64,000 nt of DNA from Occultella kanbiaonis (GTDB lineage Bacteria > Actinomycetota > Actinomycetes > Actinomycetales > Beutenbergiaceae): NCBI RefSeq assembly GCF_009708215.1, contig NZ_CP046175.1:5456001-5520000 (forward strand), given 5' to 3'. The notes under the pieces are model-generated. The model saw only the letters and a list, made by a program, of their open reading frames with translations, made no database searches and had not been told where the DNA came from. Position 1 is the stretch's first letter. Every line of letters starts with the position of its first letter. Below are positions 23,900 to 32,939 of this stretch, piece after piece. The translations under genes and the position numbers were made by a program.

Positions 23900-25575
23900 T
23901 TCGAGCGGATGTCCCGACGGCGGACCCCGAGCAGGCCGGCGACGGTCAGCACCGCACCGATCGCCGTGAGCGCGAGGAGAGGACCGGCGTCGGCCGCCTC
24001 GACCGGCACCGTGGGCGTGCGGTCCACCGGCGAGAGGCCGACGAGCACGCCGGGCAGGTTGAGCAGGGCGCCCACCCAGCCAACGAAGACGACCCACGCC
24101 ACGCCGGCCCAGGCCAGCCCGGCGAACGCCGGCACCAGACCGAACAGCGCGAGCGCCAGGCCGGCCATCACCAGCACGGCGGGCAGGTACGCCAGCGCGG
24201 CCCCGACGAGCCGCACCGTGGCGTCGGCGGACCCGGTCGCGGCCTGCACGCCGAGGCCGAGACCGAACCCGGACAGCACCAGCATCACGATGGCCGCCAC
24301 CATGACGACGCCGAACCAGCTCGCGACCCAGCCGAGCCGGGACGCTCCGGTGGCCAGCACGCCCTCACCGCGCCCGGCCTCCTCCTCCGTCCGCAGCCGC
24401 AGCACCGCCCCGACGGCGAACGCCCCGACCCCGAAGATGAGGTAGGACAGCATCGCGGCCGCGAACGCGTCGATCAGGTCGCCGCTGCCGATCCCGATCC
24501 AGGCACCGAGGTCCGGGACCTCCGCGAGCATGTCCTCGAGCGAGTTCGCGAGGCTGCCGAACGTGATCCCCATCAGCACCAGGCCGATCGCCCAGCCGAT
24601 GATCGTGCCGCGCAGCAGCCGAAGGGCGAGGCCGGGTCCGCTCAGGAGCCCACGGCTCGCGACCGCCCGGCCGCCACGCTCCGGGCGCAGGCCGGCGCCG
24701 AGATCCCGGTGCCGCGCGAGCCGCACGGACACCGCGAGCAGGACGACCGTCAGCGCGAGCGAGAGCCCAAGCGGCCACCAGCGCAGGTCGACGAAGAGCC
24801 GGGTCTGCTGGGCCCACGCGAGCGGCGAGAGCCAGGACAGCCAGGACCCCTGCGCGTCGATCACGTCGCCGACGCCACGAGCCAGGAAGGCGGCCGCGAG
24901 GACCACCATCGCCATCCCGGTCGCGGCCCGGGCGTGCGCGGTCACCTGGGTCGTGACCGAGGCGACGGCGCCGAACACGAGTCCGGTGACCGCCGTCGCC
25001 AGTCCCATCGCGAGGCTGCTCGCGGCCGCCAGGCCACTGCCGAGCAGCGCGAGCGCCGTCCCGGCCCCGATCACGGCGTTCACCGCGGCGACATGGACGA
25101 GGGCCGCCGTCGCCGGCGCGTAGTGCCCGACGGGCAGTCCGCGCAGGAGCTCGGTCCGGCCCGACTCCTCCTCGGACCGGGTGTGCCGGACGGTGAGCAG
25201 GATGCTCATCACCGCGACCGCCACGAACAGGCTCAGACTCAGCTCGTTGGCGACCATCGCGCCGAGCGTGTAGTCCTCGAGGCCGAACGCGGGCCCGGTC
25301 ATCATGACCGCGGACGGGTTCGTGAGCAGAGCCGCGCGGGCCTGCCGGGCCGCCTCGTCCGGATAGGCGACCTCGAGCGCGGGCACGGTGGCCGCGACGG
25401 TCCCGACGATCGCGACGAACCAGATGAGGATGCGGACCCGGTCGCGCCGCAGGGCCAGCCGCAGCAGGTCCCCGGTACCGGCCCACGGTTCGCGCACCGA
25501 CGTCCCTCCCCGGCGCTGCCCGCGGGGCGCGCGGTGTGCGGCGTGGCGGTGGTCGGTGACCGTGGTCGCGGTCAT
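23896..25575 (-). CDS. ABC exporter permease (polyketide-antibiotic exporter family)
   Basis: 559 residues with about 12 membrane helices in two six-helix halves. The N-terminal region is basic, and the pattern RLALRRDRVRILIW...YPDEAARQARAALLTNPSAVMMTGPAFGLEDYTLGAMVANE is that of the actinobacterial TnrB3-like exporters (COG3559). The loop RSEEESGRTELLRGLPVGH is characteristic. It forms an ABC-2-type exporter with the ATPase encoded 3 bases upstream, under a TetR gene. The cargo is unknown, probably a hydrophobic drug or peptide. The membrane parts are Ala/Val/Gly-rich. Confidence 0.85.
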   Translation of the reverse strand: MTATTVTDHRHAAHRAPRGQRRGGTSVREPWAGTGDLLRLALRRDRVRILIWFVAIVGTVAATVPALEVAYPDEAARQARAALLTNPSAVMMTGPAFGLEDYTLGAMVANELSLSLFVAVAVMSILLTVRHTRSEEESGRTELLRGLPVGHYAPATAALVHVAAVNAVIGAGTALALLGSGLAAASSLAMGLATAVTGLVFGAVASVTTQVTAHARAATGMAMVVLAAAFLARGVGDVIDAQGSWLSWLSPLAWAQQTRLFVDLRWWPLGLSLALTVVLLAVSVRLARHRDLGAGLRPERGGRAVASRGLLSGPGLALRLLRGTIIGWAIGLVLMGITFGSLANSLEDMLAEVPDLGAWIGIGSGDLIDAFAAAMLSYLIFGVGAFAVGAVLRLRTEEEAGRGEGVLATGASRLGWVASWFGVVMVAAIVMLVLSGFGLGLGVQAATGSADATVRLVGAALAYLPAVLVMAGLALALFGLVPAFAGLAWAGVAWVVFVGWVGALLNLPGVLVGLSPVDRTPTVPVEAADAGPLLALTAIGAVLTVAGLLGVRRRDIRSN

Positions 25576-25578
25576 GGC

Positions 25579-26484
25579 TCAGACCCGCGCTTCGACGGTC
25601 TCGTCGCCGTAGTGGCGCATGAACAGTTCCTCGAGCGACGGCGGTGCGACGGTCAGGTGCGACACGCCCGCCTCGGTCAGCACGGCCAGTACGGCGCCGA
25701 TGTGGGCGTCGTCGACGTCGAACCGCAGCCGTGAGTCCTCTGCTACGAGGTCGTGCACGCCGGGCAGACCGGCCAGGCGGGCCGGATCCGCTGCCGTCGA
25801 CGCGGTCACCGACGAACGGGTCAGGTGACGCAGGTCGGCGAGCGTGCCGGTCTCGACCGCGCGGCCGGAGCGGATGATCGTGACGGTGTCACAGAGCTTC
25901 TCCACCTCCGCCAGGATGTGGCTGGACAGCAGCACGGTGCGCCCTGCCTCGCGCAGGGCGCGGACCTCGTCGGTGAAGACGGCCTCCATCAGCGGGTCCA
26001 GCCCGGAGGTGGGCTCGTCGAACAGGTACAGCTCGGCGTCCGTGCACAGGGCGGCCACGAGCGCGACCTTCTGCCGGTTCCCCTTGGAGTACGTGCGTGC
26101 CTTCTTCGTGGGGTCCAGCTCGAACCGTTCGAGGAGGTCGGACCGGCGGGCATCGCGCCGTGCCGACCCGGAGTGGATCCGGGTGAGCAGGTCGACGACC
26201 TCGCCTCCGGTCAGGTTCGGCCACAGGCTCACGTCACCGGCCACGTAGGCGAGGCGGCGGTGCACGGCGACGGCGTCGCGGAAGGGGTCCATGCCGAGCA
26301 CGGTCGCAGTGCCCGAGTCCGCGCGCAGCATGCCGAGCAGGACCCGGATCGTGGTCGACTTCCCCGCGCCGTTCGGGCCGAGGAAGCCGGCCACCTGCCC
26401 GGTCTCGACCGTCAGATCGAACCCGTCGAGCGCGCGAGTGGTGCCGAACGTCTTGACGAGGTTCTCGGTGCGGATCGCGGTCAT
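25579..26484 (-). CDS. ABC transporter ATP-binding protein
   Basis: 301 residues. Walker A GPNGAGKST is near residue 40, the signature YSKGNRQKVALVAAL near 135, Walker B LYLFDEPTSGLDP near 155 and the H-loop SSHILAEVEKL near 190. The signature is SKGNRQ rather than LSGGQ, as usual in this drug-exporter class. ATG 26484 is taken over a codon 15 bases upstream because GGAAGG then sits 7 bases away and the TetR gene (ending 26489) is not overlapped. It energises the permease encoded next. This is the middle gene of a TetR-ATPase-permease operon. Confidence 0.9.
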   Translation of the reverse strand: MTAIRTENLVKTFGTTRALDGFDLTVETGQVAGFLGPNGAGKSTTIRVLLGMLRADSGTATVLGMDPFRDAVAVHRRLAYVAGDVSLWPNLTGGEVVDLLTRIHSGSARRDARRSDLLERFELDPTKKARTYSKGNRQKVALVAALCTDAELYLFDEPTSGLDPLMEAVFTDEVRALREAGRTVLLSSHILAEVEKLCDTVTIIRSGRAVETGTLADLRHLTRSSVTASTAADPARLAGLPGVHDLVAEDSRLRFDVDDAHIGAVLAVLTEAGVSHLTVAPPSLEELFMRHYGDETVEARV

Positions 26485-26488
26485 CTGT

Positions 26489-27178
26489 CTACCTTCCATC
26501 TTCCGGTTCGGTGGCCGGGGACTCGCCCGGCAGGCTGGCGGCGAACGCGTCCAGCAGGCTGCGGTCGACGAGCAGGCCCTCGGTGTAGAGCTCGAGGCTC
26601 GGCACCGTGATCTCCTCGGTGTAGGCCTGCAGGAGGCCCGCGAGCGCGTCCAGATCGAGACGGTCCCGGGCCGCCGGCATCCGGAGCAGCAGGGCGCCGA
26701 GACTGGACTCGACGACGTACCGCGCCCGGGCCTTCGGCGCCAGGCTCGGCCGGATCGAACCGTCCGCCACCCCGGCCTCGAGGTAGTCCGCGGTGGCGGC
26801 GACCATCCTGTCCACGAACGCGGTCAGCACCGGTCCGCCGTGCTGCAGGAGGCGCAGCATGTAGCCGACCATGGCACTGTGCTGACCGAGGCCGGACAGC
26901 CACGCCGCCGCCGTGCTCGCGCCGCCGTCACGCAGCAGTTCATCATCGGCTCGGAACATCTCGTCCAGCACGAACTGGTCGCACGCCTCACGCAACCCGT
27001 CCCGGGAGCCGAAGTGGTGCAGGATCAGGCCCGGGCTGACCCCTGCGTCGGCCGCGATGGTCCGCAACGGTGCGGTGAGTCCGTCGGTCGCGAAACGCCT
27101 GACCGCCGCGTCGCGGATGCGAGCGCGGGCGGTCAGGTCATCTACGGACCGGTCCGAACCGGTCGTGGTTGAACGCAC
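26489..27178 (-). CDS. TetR-family regulator of the ABC exporter operon
   Basis: 229 residues with an N-terminal HTH (RARIRDAAVRRFATDGLTAPLRTIAADAGVSPGLILHHFGSRDGLREACD) and a helical ligand-binding C-domain. It is the first gene of the operon with the exporter ATPase and permease, so it probably represses its own exporter until a drug binds. The GTG at 27178 lies inside a palindrome. A GTG 33 bases further in (27145) would leave that palindrome in the promoter and is a serious alternative start. Confidence 0.8.
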   Translation of the reverse strand: MRSTTTGSDRSVDDLTARARIRDAAVRRFATDGLTAPLRTIAADAGVSPGLILHHFGSRDGLREACDQFVLDEMFRADDELLRDGGASTAAAWLSGLGQHSAMVGYMLRLLQHGGPVLTAFVDRMVAATADYLEAGVADGSIRPSLAPKARARYVVESSLGALLLRMPAARDRLDLDALAGLLQAYTEEITVPSLELYTEGLLVDRSLLDAFAASLPGESPATEPEDGR

Positions 27179-27183
27179 GTTCA
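27170..27183. promoter_or_regulatory. Candidate TetR operator
   Basis: TGAACG-ca-CGTTCA is a perfect dyad at the presumed start of the TetR gene. A related half-site, CGCATTCAACG, lies about 15 bases further upstream. This is compatible with autorepression of the exporter operon. Confidence 0.5.
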
Positions 27184-27330
27184 GGATGCTACACGCGCAT
27201 TCAACGGTCGTCCACCTGGCGACGCCCGGCCGGGTGTCCTGCTACGGCTCATGGCCGCCGCGGGCCGCAGGAACGCACCCGGACGCGCGTGACAGTGCGG
27301 ACCCACGTCCGCCCGCACGGTCAGCACCGG

Positions 27331-27786
27331 TCACCTCCCGCGGTTCGTCCGGGTGGCTCCGCGCACCGGCAGCAGCCCGATCAGCGCGGCGCCGACGCCC
27401 AGGTGCATGGCGCCGAGGGTGAGGGCAGCCTCCAGCGACTGCGCCTGCCCGACCGGGCCGAGCAGGGAGACCACGGTGAACGCGACGGCGATCAGGACCC
27501 AGAGCTTCGGGGCGCCCGCCGTCAGCCGCTCGAGCAGGGCAAGGGAGCCCCATCCGGCGAGGCCGGCGACCACGCACGCGACGATGACCGAGCCGAGTCC
27601 GATCTGCGTGGTCGCCTCGGCCATGGTCACCGACAGGTCCACGCCGCGGCCGGGCACCGCGATCAGCCAGGTGCCCACCCCGACGGCGGTGGCGACCCCG
27701 ACCGCGAGGGTCCGGCGCAGCCGGCGCGCCGAGGTCGACATCCTGGATGTTGCGGTGGTGGCTGGGGGCGAGGTCGTGGTGCTCAT
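27331..27786 (-). CDS. DUF6069-like four-helix membrane protein
   Basis: 151 residues. The N-terminal 25 residues are Ser/Thr/Pro-rich and polar, followed by four hydrophobic segments (about 27-45, 60-82, 92-112 and 120-140). The layout and the ending LGAMHLGVGAALIGLLPVRG resemble the DUF6069 family, which is common in Actinomycetota near two-component genes. The function is unknown. It is divergent from the histidine kinase at 27965 and may be a target of that system. Confidence 0.6.
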   Translation of the reverse strand: MSTTTSPPATTATSRMSTSARRLRRTLAVGVATAVGVGTWLIAVPGRGVDLSVTMAEATTQIGLGSVIVACVVAGLAGWGSLALLERLTAGAPKLWVLIAVAFTVVSLLGPVGQAQSLEAALTLGAMHLGVGAALIGLLPVRGATRTNRGR

Positions 27787-27951
27787 CTCGGATCACTCCT
27801 TCGGTGACGTCGGTGCCGCACGGTGCGGCCACCGGTTCCACCGTCGCGCCAGCGGGGCGCCGCCGGTACCGGCCGTGGGTCCACCCGGGCCCGGCCGTCG
27901 GGCGGGAGGGGTACCGACCTTCGGCCGTATCCGCCGCGGCCCGCCGATTCC

Positions 27952-27957
27952 TACGCT
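27952..27957 (+). promoter_or_regulatory. -10 box of the 27965 two-component operon
   Basis: TACGCT within ATTCCTACGCTGAAGG ends 7 bases before ATG 27965, so the transcript is probably leaderless. It belongs to the same TTCCTA-type promoter class as those at 4816, 9525 and 32927. Confidence 0.55.
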
Positions 27958-27964
27958 GAAGGCC

Positions 27965-29134
27965 ATGAGGACACTGCACGATGTCTGCGCCGTCGATCCG
28001 CGGCGTCCGCCGCGGGAGGTCACGGCCGTGATGATGGTCGGGCTGGCTGCGCTGGCCGGCCTGACCCTGGTGAGCATGATCTCGAACGCGTCGTCGACGG
28101 CGTTCGTGGTCCTGGACGTCGGCGTCGCCGTGGCGTCGGTGTTGTGCGTGCCGCTGCTGGCGCGCCGGCCGGTGCCGGGCGCCGCCGCGCTCGCCCTGTT
28201 GGCGACGTTGTCCCCGATCGCGACCACCGGGTCCACCATGGGCACGTACTACGTGGCCCGGAACGCCCCGCTGCCGGACGCCGTCGGGATCGCCGTGATC
28301 GGGTTCGGCGCCAACCTCGTGCAGTTCCTGTGGCGGCCGATGCCGGGTATCGACACCTTCTGGTTCGTGCTCCTCGACGCCGCCGCGCACGCGGCTCTGC
28401 TCGGCGTCGGCGCCCTGTTCCGCTCCCGCGAGCAGCTGATCAGATCCCTGCTGGAGCGGGCCGCCCTCGCCGAGGCGGACCGGGATCGGCACGCGGACGA
28501 GGCCCGGCTCGCCGAGCGGTCCCGGATCGCCCGGGAGATGCATGACGTGCTGGCCCACCGGCTATCGCTGCTGGCCACGTACGCAGGTGCGCTGGAGTAC
28601 CGGCCGGACGCCCCGCCCGAGCAGGTCGCCCGGGCCGCCGGGGTGCTGCGCACGGGCACCCACGAGGCCCTCGAGGACCTCCGTGAGGTGATCGGCGTGC
28701 TCCGCCTGCCCGACGGCGACGGACCCGACCGGCCCCGGCCGCAGCCCGACGTGCCCGAGATCGGGCGGCTGATCGCCACGGCGCGCGCCTCGGGCATGGA
28801 CATCGCCTACTCCGCCGGCTACGCGGACCCGACGAGCCTGCCCGGTGCAAGTGCACGGACCGGCTACCGGATCGTGCAGGAGGCCCTGACGAACGCCCGC
28901 AAGCACGCACCCGGCGCCCCGGTGCGGGTGCGCGTGGCCGGCGAGCCGGGCGAGGGCCTGAACATCGAGGTCAGCAACGACGCCGCGACCCGGTCCGCCG
29001 ACGCGACGCTCGTGGGCTCCTCGGCCGGCCTGATCGGCCTGGCCGAGCGGGTCGACCTCGCGCACGGCCGGCTCACCCACGGGCCGCACGCCCAGGGTTT
29101 TCGGGTCGTCGCCTGGCTACCATGGCCACGGTGA
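27965..29134 (+). CDS. NarL-type sensor histidine kinase
   Basis: 389 residues. The N-terminal half has four to six membrane helices with almost no extracellular domain. The HisKA_3 phosphoacceptor is in RSRIAREMHDVLAHRLSLL and the HATPase in TGYRIVQEALTNARKHAPGAPV...SAGLIGLAERV. Such kinases sense membrane or cell-wall stress or control transporters. ATG 27965 follows a -10 box by 7 bases. The response-regulator gene overlaps its end by 13 bases, so the two form one operon. Confidence 0.9.
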   Translation: MRTLHDVCAVDPRRPPREVTAVMMVGLAALAGLTLVSMISNASSTAFVVLDVGVAVASVLCVPLLARRPVPGAAALALLATLSPIATTGSTMGTYYVARNAPLPDAVGIAVIGFGANLVQFLWRPMPGIDTFWFVLLDAAAHAALLGVGALFRSREQLIRSLLERAALAEADRDRHADEARLAERSRIAREMHDVLAHRLSLLATYAGALEYRPDAPPEQVARAAGVLRTGTHEALEDLREVIGVLRLPDGDGPDRPRPQPDVPEIGRLIATARASGMDIAYSAGYADPTSLPGASARTGYRIVQEALTNARKHAPGAPVRVRVAGEPGEGLNIEVSNDAATRSADATLVGSSAGLIGLAERVDLAHGRLTHGPHAQGFRVVAWLPWPR

Positions 29135-29841
29135 CCCACAGCGCGCAGCCAGGAACGCAGGGATCAGGGCCGGAGCGCACGCTCCGGGTCCTGCTGGTGG
29201 ACGACGACGCACTCGTCCGGGCCGGGCTGACCATGATGCTCGACGGCACCACCGCGGCCGGGACCACGGTGCGGGTGGTCGGCGAGGCGGGCGACGGCGA
29301 CGAGGTCCCCGATGCCCTCGCCGCGCATCCCTGCGACGTGGTCCTCATGGACCTGCGGATGCCGCGGGTGGACGGGATCACCGCGACCGAGCGGCTGCGC
29401 TCGGCCTCCGACGCGCCGGAGGTCGTCGTGCTGACGACGTTCCACACCGATGCCGAGATCGTCGGGGCCTTGCGGGCCGGCGCGAGCGGGTACCTGCTCA
29501 AGGACACGCCGCCCGCCGAGATCGTGACCGCGCTGGCCAGGGTGGCCGACGGCGACGCGGTGCTCTCGCCCGAGGTCACCCGGCATCTCATCGCCCGCAC
29601 GGTCGGCGAGGTCGGCCCCCGGGAGTCCGCCCGCAAGCGACTGGACCGGCTCAGCGAGCGGGAGGCGGAGGTGGCCCGCGAGATCGCCCGCGGCGCCACG
29701 AACGCGGAGATCGCGGGCGCGCTGTTCCTGTCGGTGGCCACCGTGAAGGCGTACGTCTCGACGGTCCTGACCAAGCTCGGGGTGGGCAACCGCACCCAGA
29801 TCGCGCTGCTCGTGCACGACGGCGGGTGGCTGGAGGCGTAG
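29122..29841 (+). CDS. NarL-family response regulator
   Basis: 239 residues. The receiver domain has acidic residues in [12 protein letters not shown], the phosphorylatable Asp in [15 protein letters not shown], Thr in VVLTTFHTD, and Lys in GYLLKDTPP. The C-terminal HTH is [48 protein letters not shown]. The first 20 residues ([20 protein letters not shown]) precede the fold, so a later start is possible, but the overlap with the kinase gene supports ATG 29122. Partner of the kinase at 27965; targets may include the divergent DUF6069 gene. Confidence 0.92.
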   Translation: MATVTHSAQPGTQGSGPERTLRVLLVDDDALVRAGLTMMLDGTTAAGTTVRVVGEAGDGDEVPDALAAHPCDVVLMDLRMPRVDGITATERLRSASDAPEVVVLTTFHTDAEIVGALRAGASGYLLKDTPPAEIVTALARVADGDAVLSPEVTRHLIARTVGEVGPRESARKRLDRLSEREAEVAREIARGATNAEIAGALFLSVATVKAYVSTVLTKLGVGNRTQIALLVHDGGWLEA

Positions 29842-29861
29842 GGGTCTGGCAGGTTGGGTGC

Positions 29862-30506
29862 ATGGACCGCTGGGAGACCTTCCGCTCGGGGACCGCGAGT
29901 TCGCCCGAGGCGCCCGACGGCGCCTTGCACCGCACCTTCGACGACCTGGTCCTGCGGACCCGGGTCGCGTTCCCGCTCGCCGGCGGCGCCCACTACCGCG
30001 CCGAGTCCGTGATCCGGTTCGCCCACGGCGCGCGCACGTGGGAGTCCGCGACGTTCCGGTCCGAGCCGGATGGACGGCACTCGAACGTGGACCGGGTGAG
30101 CGCGGGCCTGGACGCGGACACGATGCCGAGCTACGGGGAGTTCGTGCTGCTCGCGGACCTGATCGCCTCCGGTGAGCCGGCCGTGCGCTACATCCGCCTC
30201 GATGACTCCGACCCGGTCGGCGGCGCCGATCGGGCCACGCTCGAGCGGCAGGGCACCGAGACCGTCACCCCACCCGGTGGCACCCCGCTCGAGGCGAGGC
30301 GCTACGGCGTGGTGGTCGATCGCGAGCAGATCGGCACGCACTGGGTGGTCGAGGGAAGGGTCGAGCTGAGCGACTGGAACGGCGCCACCTCGGTGCATGT
30401 CGACTCCGCGGCGACGGCCCTGGCCGGGCTGCCCGACGCCCTGCTCGCGTTCCTGCGCGAAGGGTTCGGCAGCGCCGAGCACCGCGGCAGGGACTCGAGC
30501 GGGTGA
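29862..30506 (+). CDS. Conserved-looking hypothetical protein
   Basis: 214 residues, soluble, mixed alpha/beta, without signal peptide or membrane helix. It includes MDRWETFRSGTASSPEAPDG, FDDLVLRTRVAFPLAGGAHYRAESVIRF and RYGVVVDREQIGTHWVVEGRVELSDW. I recognise no family. ATG 29862 lies 6 bases after a CAGGTT -10-like hexamer, so it may be leaderless. It overlaps the YchJ-like gene by 4 bases (GTGA), so the two are coupled. Coding bias matches its neighbours, supporting a real gene. Confidence 0.6.
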   Translation: MDRWETFRSGTASSPEAPDGALHRTFDDLVLRTRVAFPLAGGAHYRAESVIRFAHGARTWESATFRSEPDGRHSNVDRVSAGLDADTMPSYGEFVLLADLIASGEPAVRYIRLDDSDPVGGADRATLERQGTETVTPPGGTPLEARRYGVVVDREQIGTHWVVEGRVELSDWNGATSVHVDSAATALAGLPDALLAFLREGFGSAEHRGRDSSG

Positions 30507-30892
30507 GTCTCGAACGGGCCTGCTCGTGCGGGAGCGGCGCGGCCTACGACGCCTGTTGCGGCCCACTGCACCGGCAGGAGCGGTACGCGAGCACCGCGGA
30601 GGAACTGATGCGGTCCCGGTACTGCGGGTACGCCGTCGGGGCCCTGGACCACGTGTTCCGGACCTGGCACCCGCGCACCCGGCCCGCGGAAATCGAGCCC
30701 ACGGCCGGGTTGACCTGGCTCGGCCTGACGATCGTGGCCACCGACGCCGGCGGGCCGGACGACCGTGACGGCGTCGTCGAGTTCCGGGCCAGGTACTCCA
30801 CCGTCGCGGGTCCGGGCGAGCTGCACGAGCGGAGCACCTTCACGCGGCGGGCCGGGCGCTGGGTCTACGTCGACGGTGACATCGACCCGTAG
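30503..30892 (+). CDS. YchJ-like protein with SEC-C metal-binding motif
   Basis: 129 residues. The N-terminal SEC-C motif CSCGSGAAYDACCGPLH (C-x-C-x8-C-C) is expected to bind zinc. It is followed by the YchJ core with ELMRSRYCGYAVGALDHVFRTWHPRTRP and VEFRARY...LHERSTFTRRAGRWVYVDGD, an NTF2-like fold. It matches the YchJ/UPF0225 family at full length. The role is unknown; SEC-C motifs occur in SecA, where they contact SecB or ribosomes. Its GTG start overlaps the stop of the preceding gene. Confidence 0.85.
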   Translation: MSLERACSCGSGAAYDACCGPLHRQERYASTAEELMRSRYCGYAVGALDHVFRTWHPRTRPAEIEPTAGLTWLGLTIVATDAGGPDDRDGVVEFRARYSTVAGPGELHERSTFTRRAGRWVYVDGDIDP

Positions 30893-30933
30893 CCCGGTCG
30901 TCCCGACGAGGCAGCCCCGCCCGGCCCTCGAAC

Positions 30934-31623
30934 TCAGTCCCAGCCCGGGCTGACCAGGCCGGACTCGTAGGCGAGCACCACGAGCTGGGCGCGGTCGCGC
31001 GCGTGCAGCTTGCTCAGCAACCGGCTCGCGTACGTGCGGGCGGTGGCCGGGCTGAGGAACAGTTCCGCCGCCACCTCCTGGTTCGACCGCCCACGGCCGA
31101 TCAGCGTGAGCACCTCCCGCTCCCGCTCGGTGAGGGAGTCGAGCACGCCGGGAGCGGTCCGCTGCACCGGGGCGTCCGCGACCTGGCGCATCAGCGTCCG
31201 CGCCACCGCCGGGGAGAGTGTCGCCTCCCCCGCGGCGACCCTGCGGATCGCGGACCGCAGCTCCGACGGCGCAACGTCCTTGAGCAGGTAGCCGCTCGCC
31301 CCGGCGCGGATCGCCTCGAGGATGTCGGAGTCCTCGTCGAACGTGGTCAGCACGAGCACGCGGACGTCGGCCAGGCCTGGGTCGGCTCCGATGGCGGCGG
31401 TCGCCTCGATCCCGTCCATCTCGGGCATCCGTAGATCCATGAGGACGACGTCGGGGTGGGTGCGGCGGGCCTCGGCGAGCGCCTCACGCCCGTTGCCGGC
31501 CTGGGCGACGACCTCGATGTCGCCCTCGTGGGTGGCGAGCGCGAGCAGGCCCGCGCGGACCAGGGTGGAGTCGTCGGCCATGAGGACGCGGATCGGCGCG
31601 GGATCGCGGGCGGGCACCGTCAT
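30934..31623 (-). CDS. NarL-family response regulator
   Basis: 229 residues. The receiver domain has VLMADDSTLVRAGL, the phosphoacceptor in [15 protein letters not shown], and GYLLKDVAPSELR. The LuxR-type HTH is LTEREREVLTLIGRGRSNQEVAAELFLSPATARTYASRLLSKLHARDR. It overlaps the end of the kinase gene by 4 bases and is its partner. Candidate operators lie before the kinase gene, so autoregulation is possible. The divergent membrane protein and multicopper oxidase operon is a plausible target. Confidence 0.92.
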   Translation of the reverse strand: MTVPARDPAPIRVLMADDSTLVRAGLLALATHEGDIEVVAQAGNGREALAEARRTHPDVVLMDLRMPEMDGIEATAAIGADPGLADVRVLVLTTFDEDSDILEAIRAGASGYLLKDVAPSELRSAIRRVAAGEATLSPAVARTLMRQVADAPVQRTAPGVLDSLTEREREVLTLIGRGRSNQEVAAELFLSPATARTYASRLLSKLHARDRAQLVVLAYESGLVSPGWD

Positions 31624-32783
31624 CGGTCCAGCCTCGCAGGTAGCAGCGCCCGAACGGCGAACCCGCCACCCTCGCGCGGGCCCGCGGTCAGGGTGCCGCC
31701 GAGCAGGGTGGCCCGCTCGGCCATCCCGGCGATGCCGTGTCCACCGCTCCCGGCCGCTTGCGCGGGAACGGAACCGACGCCGTCGTCGATCACGTCGAGG
31801 TGCAGCGTGCCGTCGGTGACCCGAGCGCCGATCTCGACCCGCTGCGCGTGCGCGTGCCGGAGCACGTTCGTCAGGGACTCCTGGACGATCCGGTACGCGG
31901 CGGCATCGATCGCCCCCGAGAGGGCGCCGTTCGAGACGTCGACGGTGGTCTCGACCGTCAGTCCGGCCTCGCGTGCGGGATCGGTGAGCCGGGCCAACCC
32001 GGCCAGTCCGGGGGCGACCGTGCCGGGGTCGCGAAGCAGCCGGACGGTCGCCCGCAACTCCCCCATGGTCTGCGCCGTGGTCGCCCGGATCTGGGCCACT
32101 GCCCGGTGCGCCGCCGCGTCGTCGTGGCCGATCGCCTCGTCCGCGACGTTCGCGTGCACGGCGACCACGGACAGCGTGTGGCCAACGACGTCATGGATGT
32201 CCCGGGCGATCTGCACCCGTTCGGTCTGCAGCCGCTGATCGGTGCGGTGCTGCTGCTCGGCGCTGGTGAGCGCCGCGATGCGCTCGGCCTGGGCCCGTGC
32301 CTGCCGCCGCGCTCGCACGCTCACCCCGAGCGCGATCGCGGCGGCGACCAGGGCGACGTTGGTGAGGAGCTCGTACCCGAGCAGGTACGCCGTCGGCTGG
32401 CCCTCGGCGATGCGGAAGTAGGCGGCCACGCCGGTCAGCAGGGCACTCAGCACGACGGCCCACCAGGTATGGCCCTGCTCGGCGGCGGAGTACAGCGCAG
32501 CGGAGGCGGGCAGCGCGATCCCGATCGGCGGGAAGCCGATGGCGTAGTAGACGAAGATGCCGACGACGGTGAGCACCAGGACCAGCCGTGGATACCGCCG
32601 TCGGCCCGCCATCAGCAGGCCGAAGCCGACGGCGAACAGGTACGCGGCAGCCGGGGCGGGGGCCGGGTCGATCCGGCCCGGATCGGCCAGGATCACGAGC
32701 GCGACGCCCATCGCGATGCCGACGCCGAGGAGCACGTCGAGGACCCGGGGGTCCACGTCGCCGGTCGGCCTGCCGGTTCGCAT
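31620..32783 (-). CDS. NarL-type sensor histidine kinase
   Basis: 387 residues with about five membrane helices at 12-150. HisKA_3 is ERVQIARDIHDVVGHTLSVVAVHANVA, and HATPase is AYRIVQESLTNVLRHAHAQRVEIGARV...GGHGIAGMAERATLLGG. The reading frame is open far upstream, but family length and a leaderless promoter point to ATG 32783: -10 TAGGGT (complement of 32791-32796) lies 7 bases ahead. It is the first gene of a two-gene operon, divergent from the gene at 32940. Confidence 0.9.
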   Translation of the reverse strand: MRTGRPTGDVDPRVLDVLLGVGIAMGVALVILADPGRIDPAPAPAAAYLFAVGFGLLMAGRRRYPRLVLVLTVVGIFVYYAIGFPPIGIALPASAALYSAAEQGHTWWAVVLSALLTGVAAYFRIAEGQPTAYLLGYELLTNVALVAAAIALGVSVRARRQARAQAERIAALTSAEQQHRTDQRLQTERVQIARDIHDVVGHTLSVVAVHANVADEAIGHDDAAAHRAVAQIRATTAQTMGELRATVRLLRDPGTVAPGLAGLARLTDPAREAGLTVETTVDVSNGALSGAIDAAAYRIVQESLTNVLRHAHAQRVEIGARVTDGTLHLDVIDDGVGSVPAQAAGSGGHGIAGMAERATLLGGTLTAGPREGGGFAVRALLPARLDR

Positions 32784-32803
32784 GGACCCCACCCTAGGAA
32801 GAA

Positions 32804-32818
32804 GTCCCCCTGGGGGAC
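32804..32818. promoter_or_regulatory. Palindromic operator candidate in the kinase promoter
   Basis: GTCCCCC-t-GGGGGAC is a perfect dyad lying between the -10 box (32791-32796) and the expected -35 of the leftward two-component operon. This position suits repression or autoregulation. Confidence 0.5.
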
Positions 32819-32837
32819 ATCCCGCATCGGTCGCGGA

Positions 32838-32863
32838 TCGGTGTCGCCTGGAGGCGACACCGA
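32838..32863. promoter_or_regulatory. 11-bp inverted repeat in the divergent intergenic region
   Basis: TCGGTGTCGCC-tgga-GGCGACACCGA is a perfect inverted repeat midway between the divergent starts at 32783 and 32940. It may bind a regulator of either operon, or form a hairpin. Confidence 0.5.
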
Positions 32864-32901
32864 CGGCCAACAACGTGCGACGGCCGCACGCGCCCGCGGG
32901 C

Positions 32902-32936
32902 CGATGTGCGCAGGGCCGCGAGTTCCTAGCGTCGAG
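32902..32936 (+). promoter_or_regulatory. Promoter of the membrane protein and multicopper oxidase operon
   Basis: CGATGTGCGC (32902-32911), 13 bases, then CCTAGCGTCGAG (32925-32936) with the -10-like TAGCGT. Both boxes and the spacing are identical to those at 9500-9534. ATG 32940 follows 7 bases after the -10 box, so the mRNA is probably leaderless. Confidence 0.55.
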
Positions 32937-32939
32937 GGC

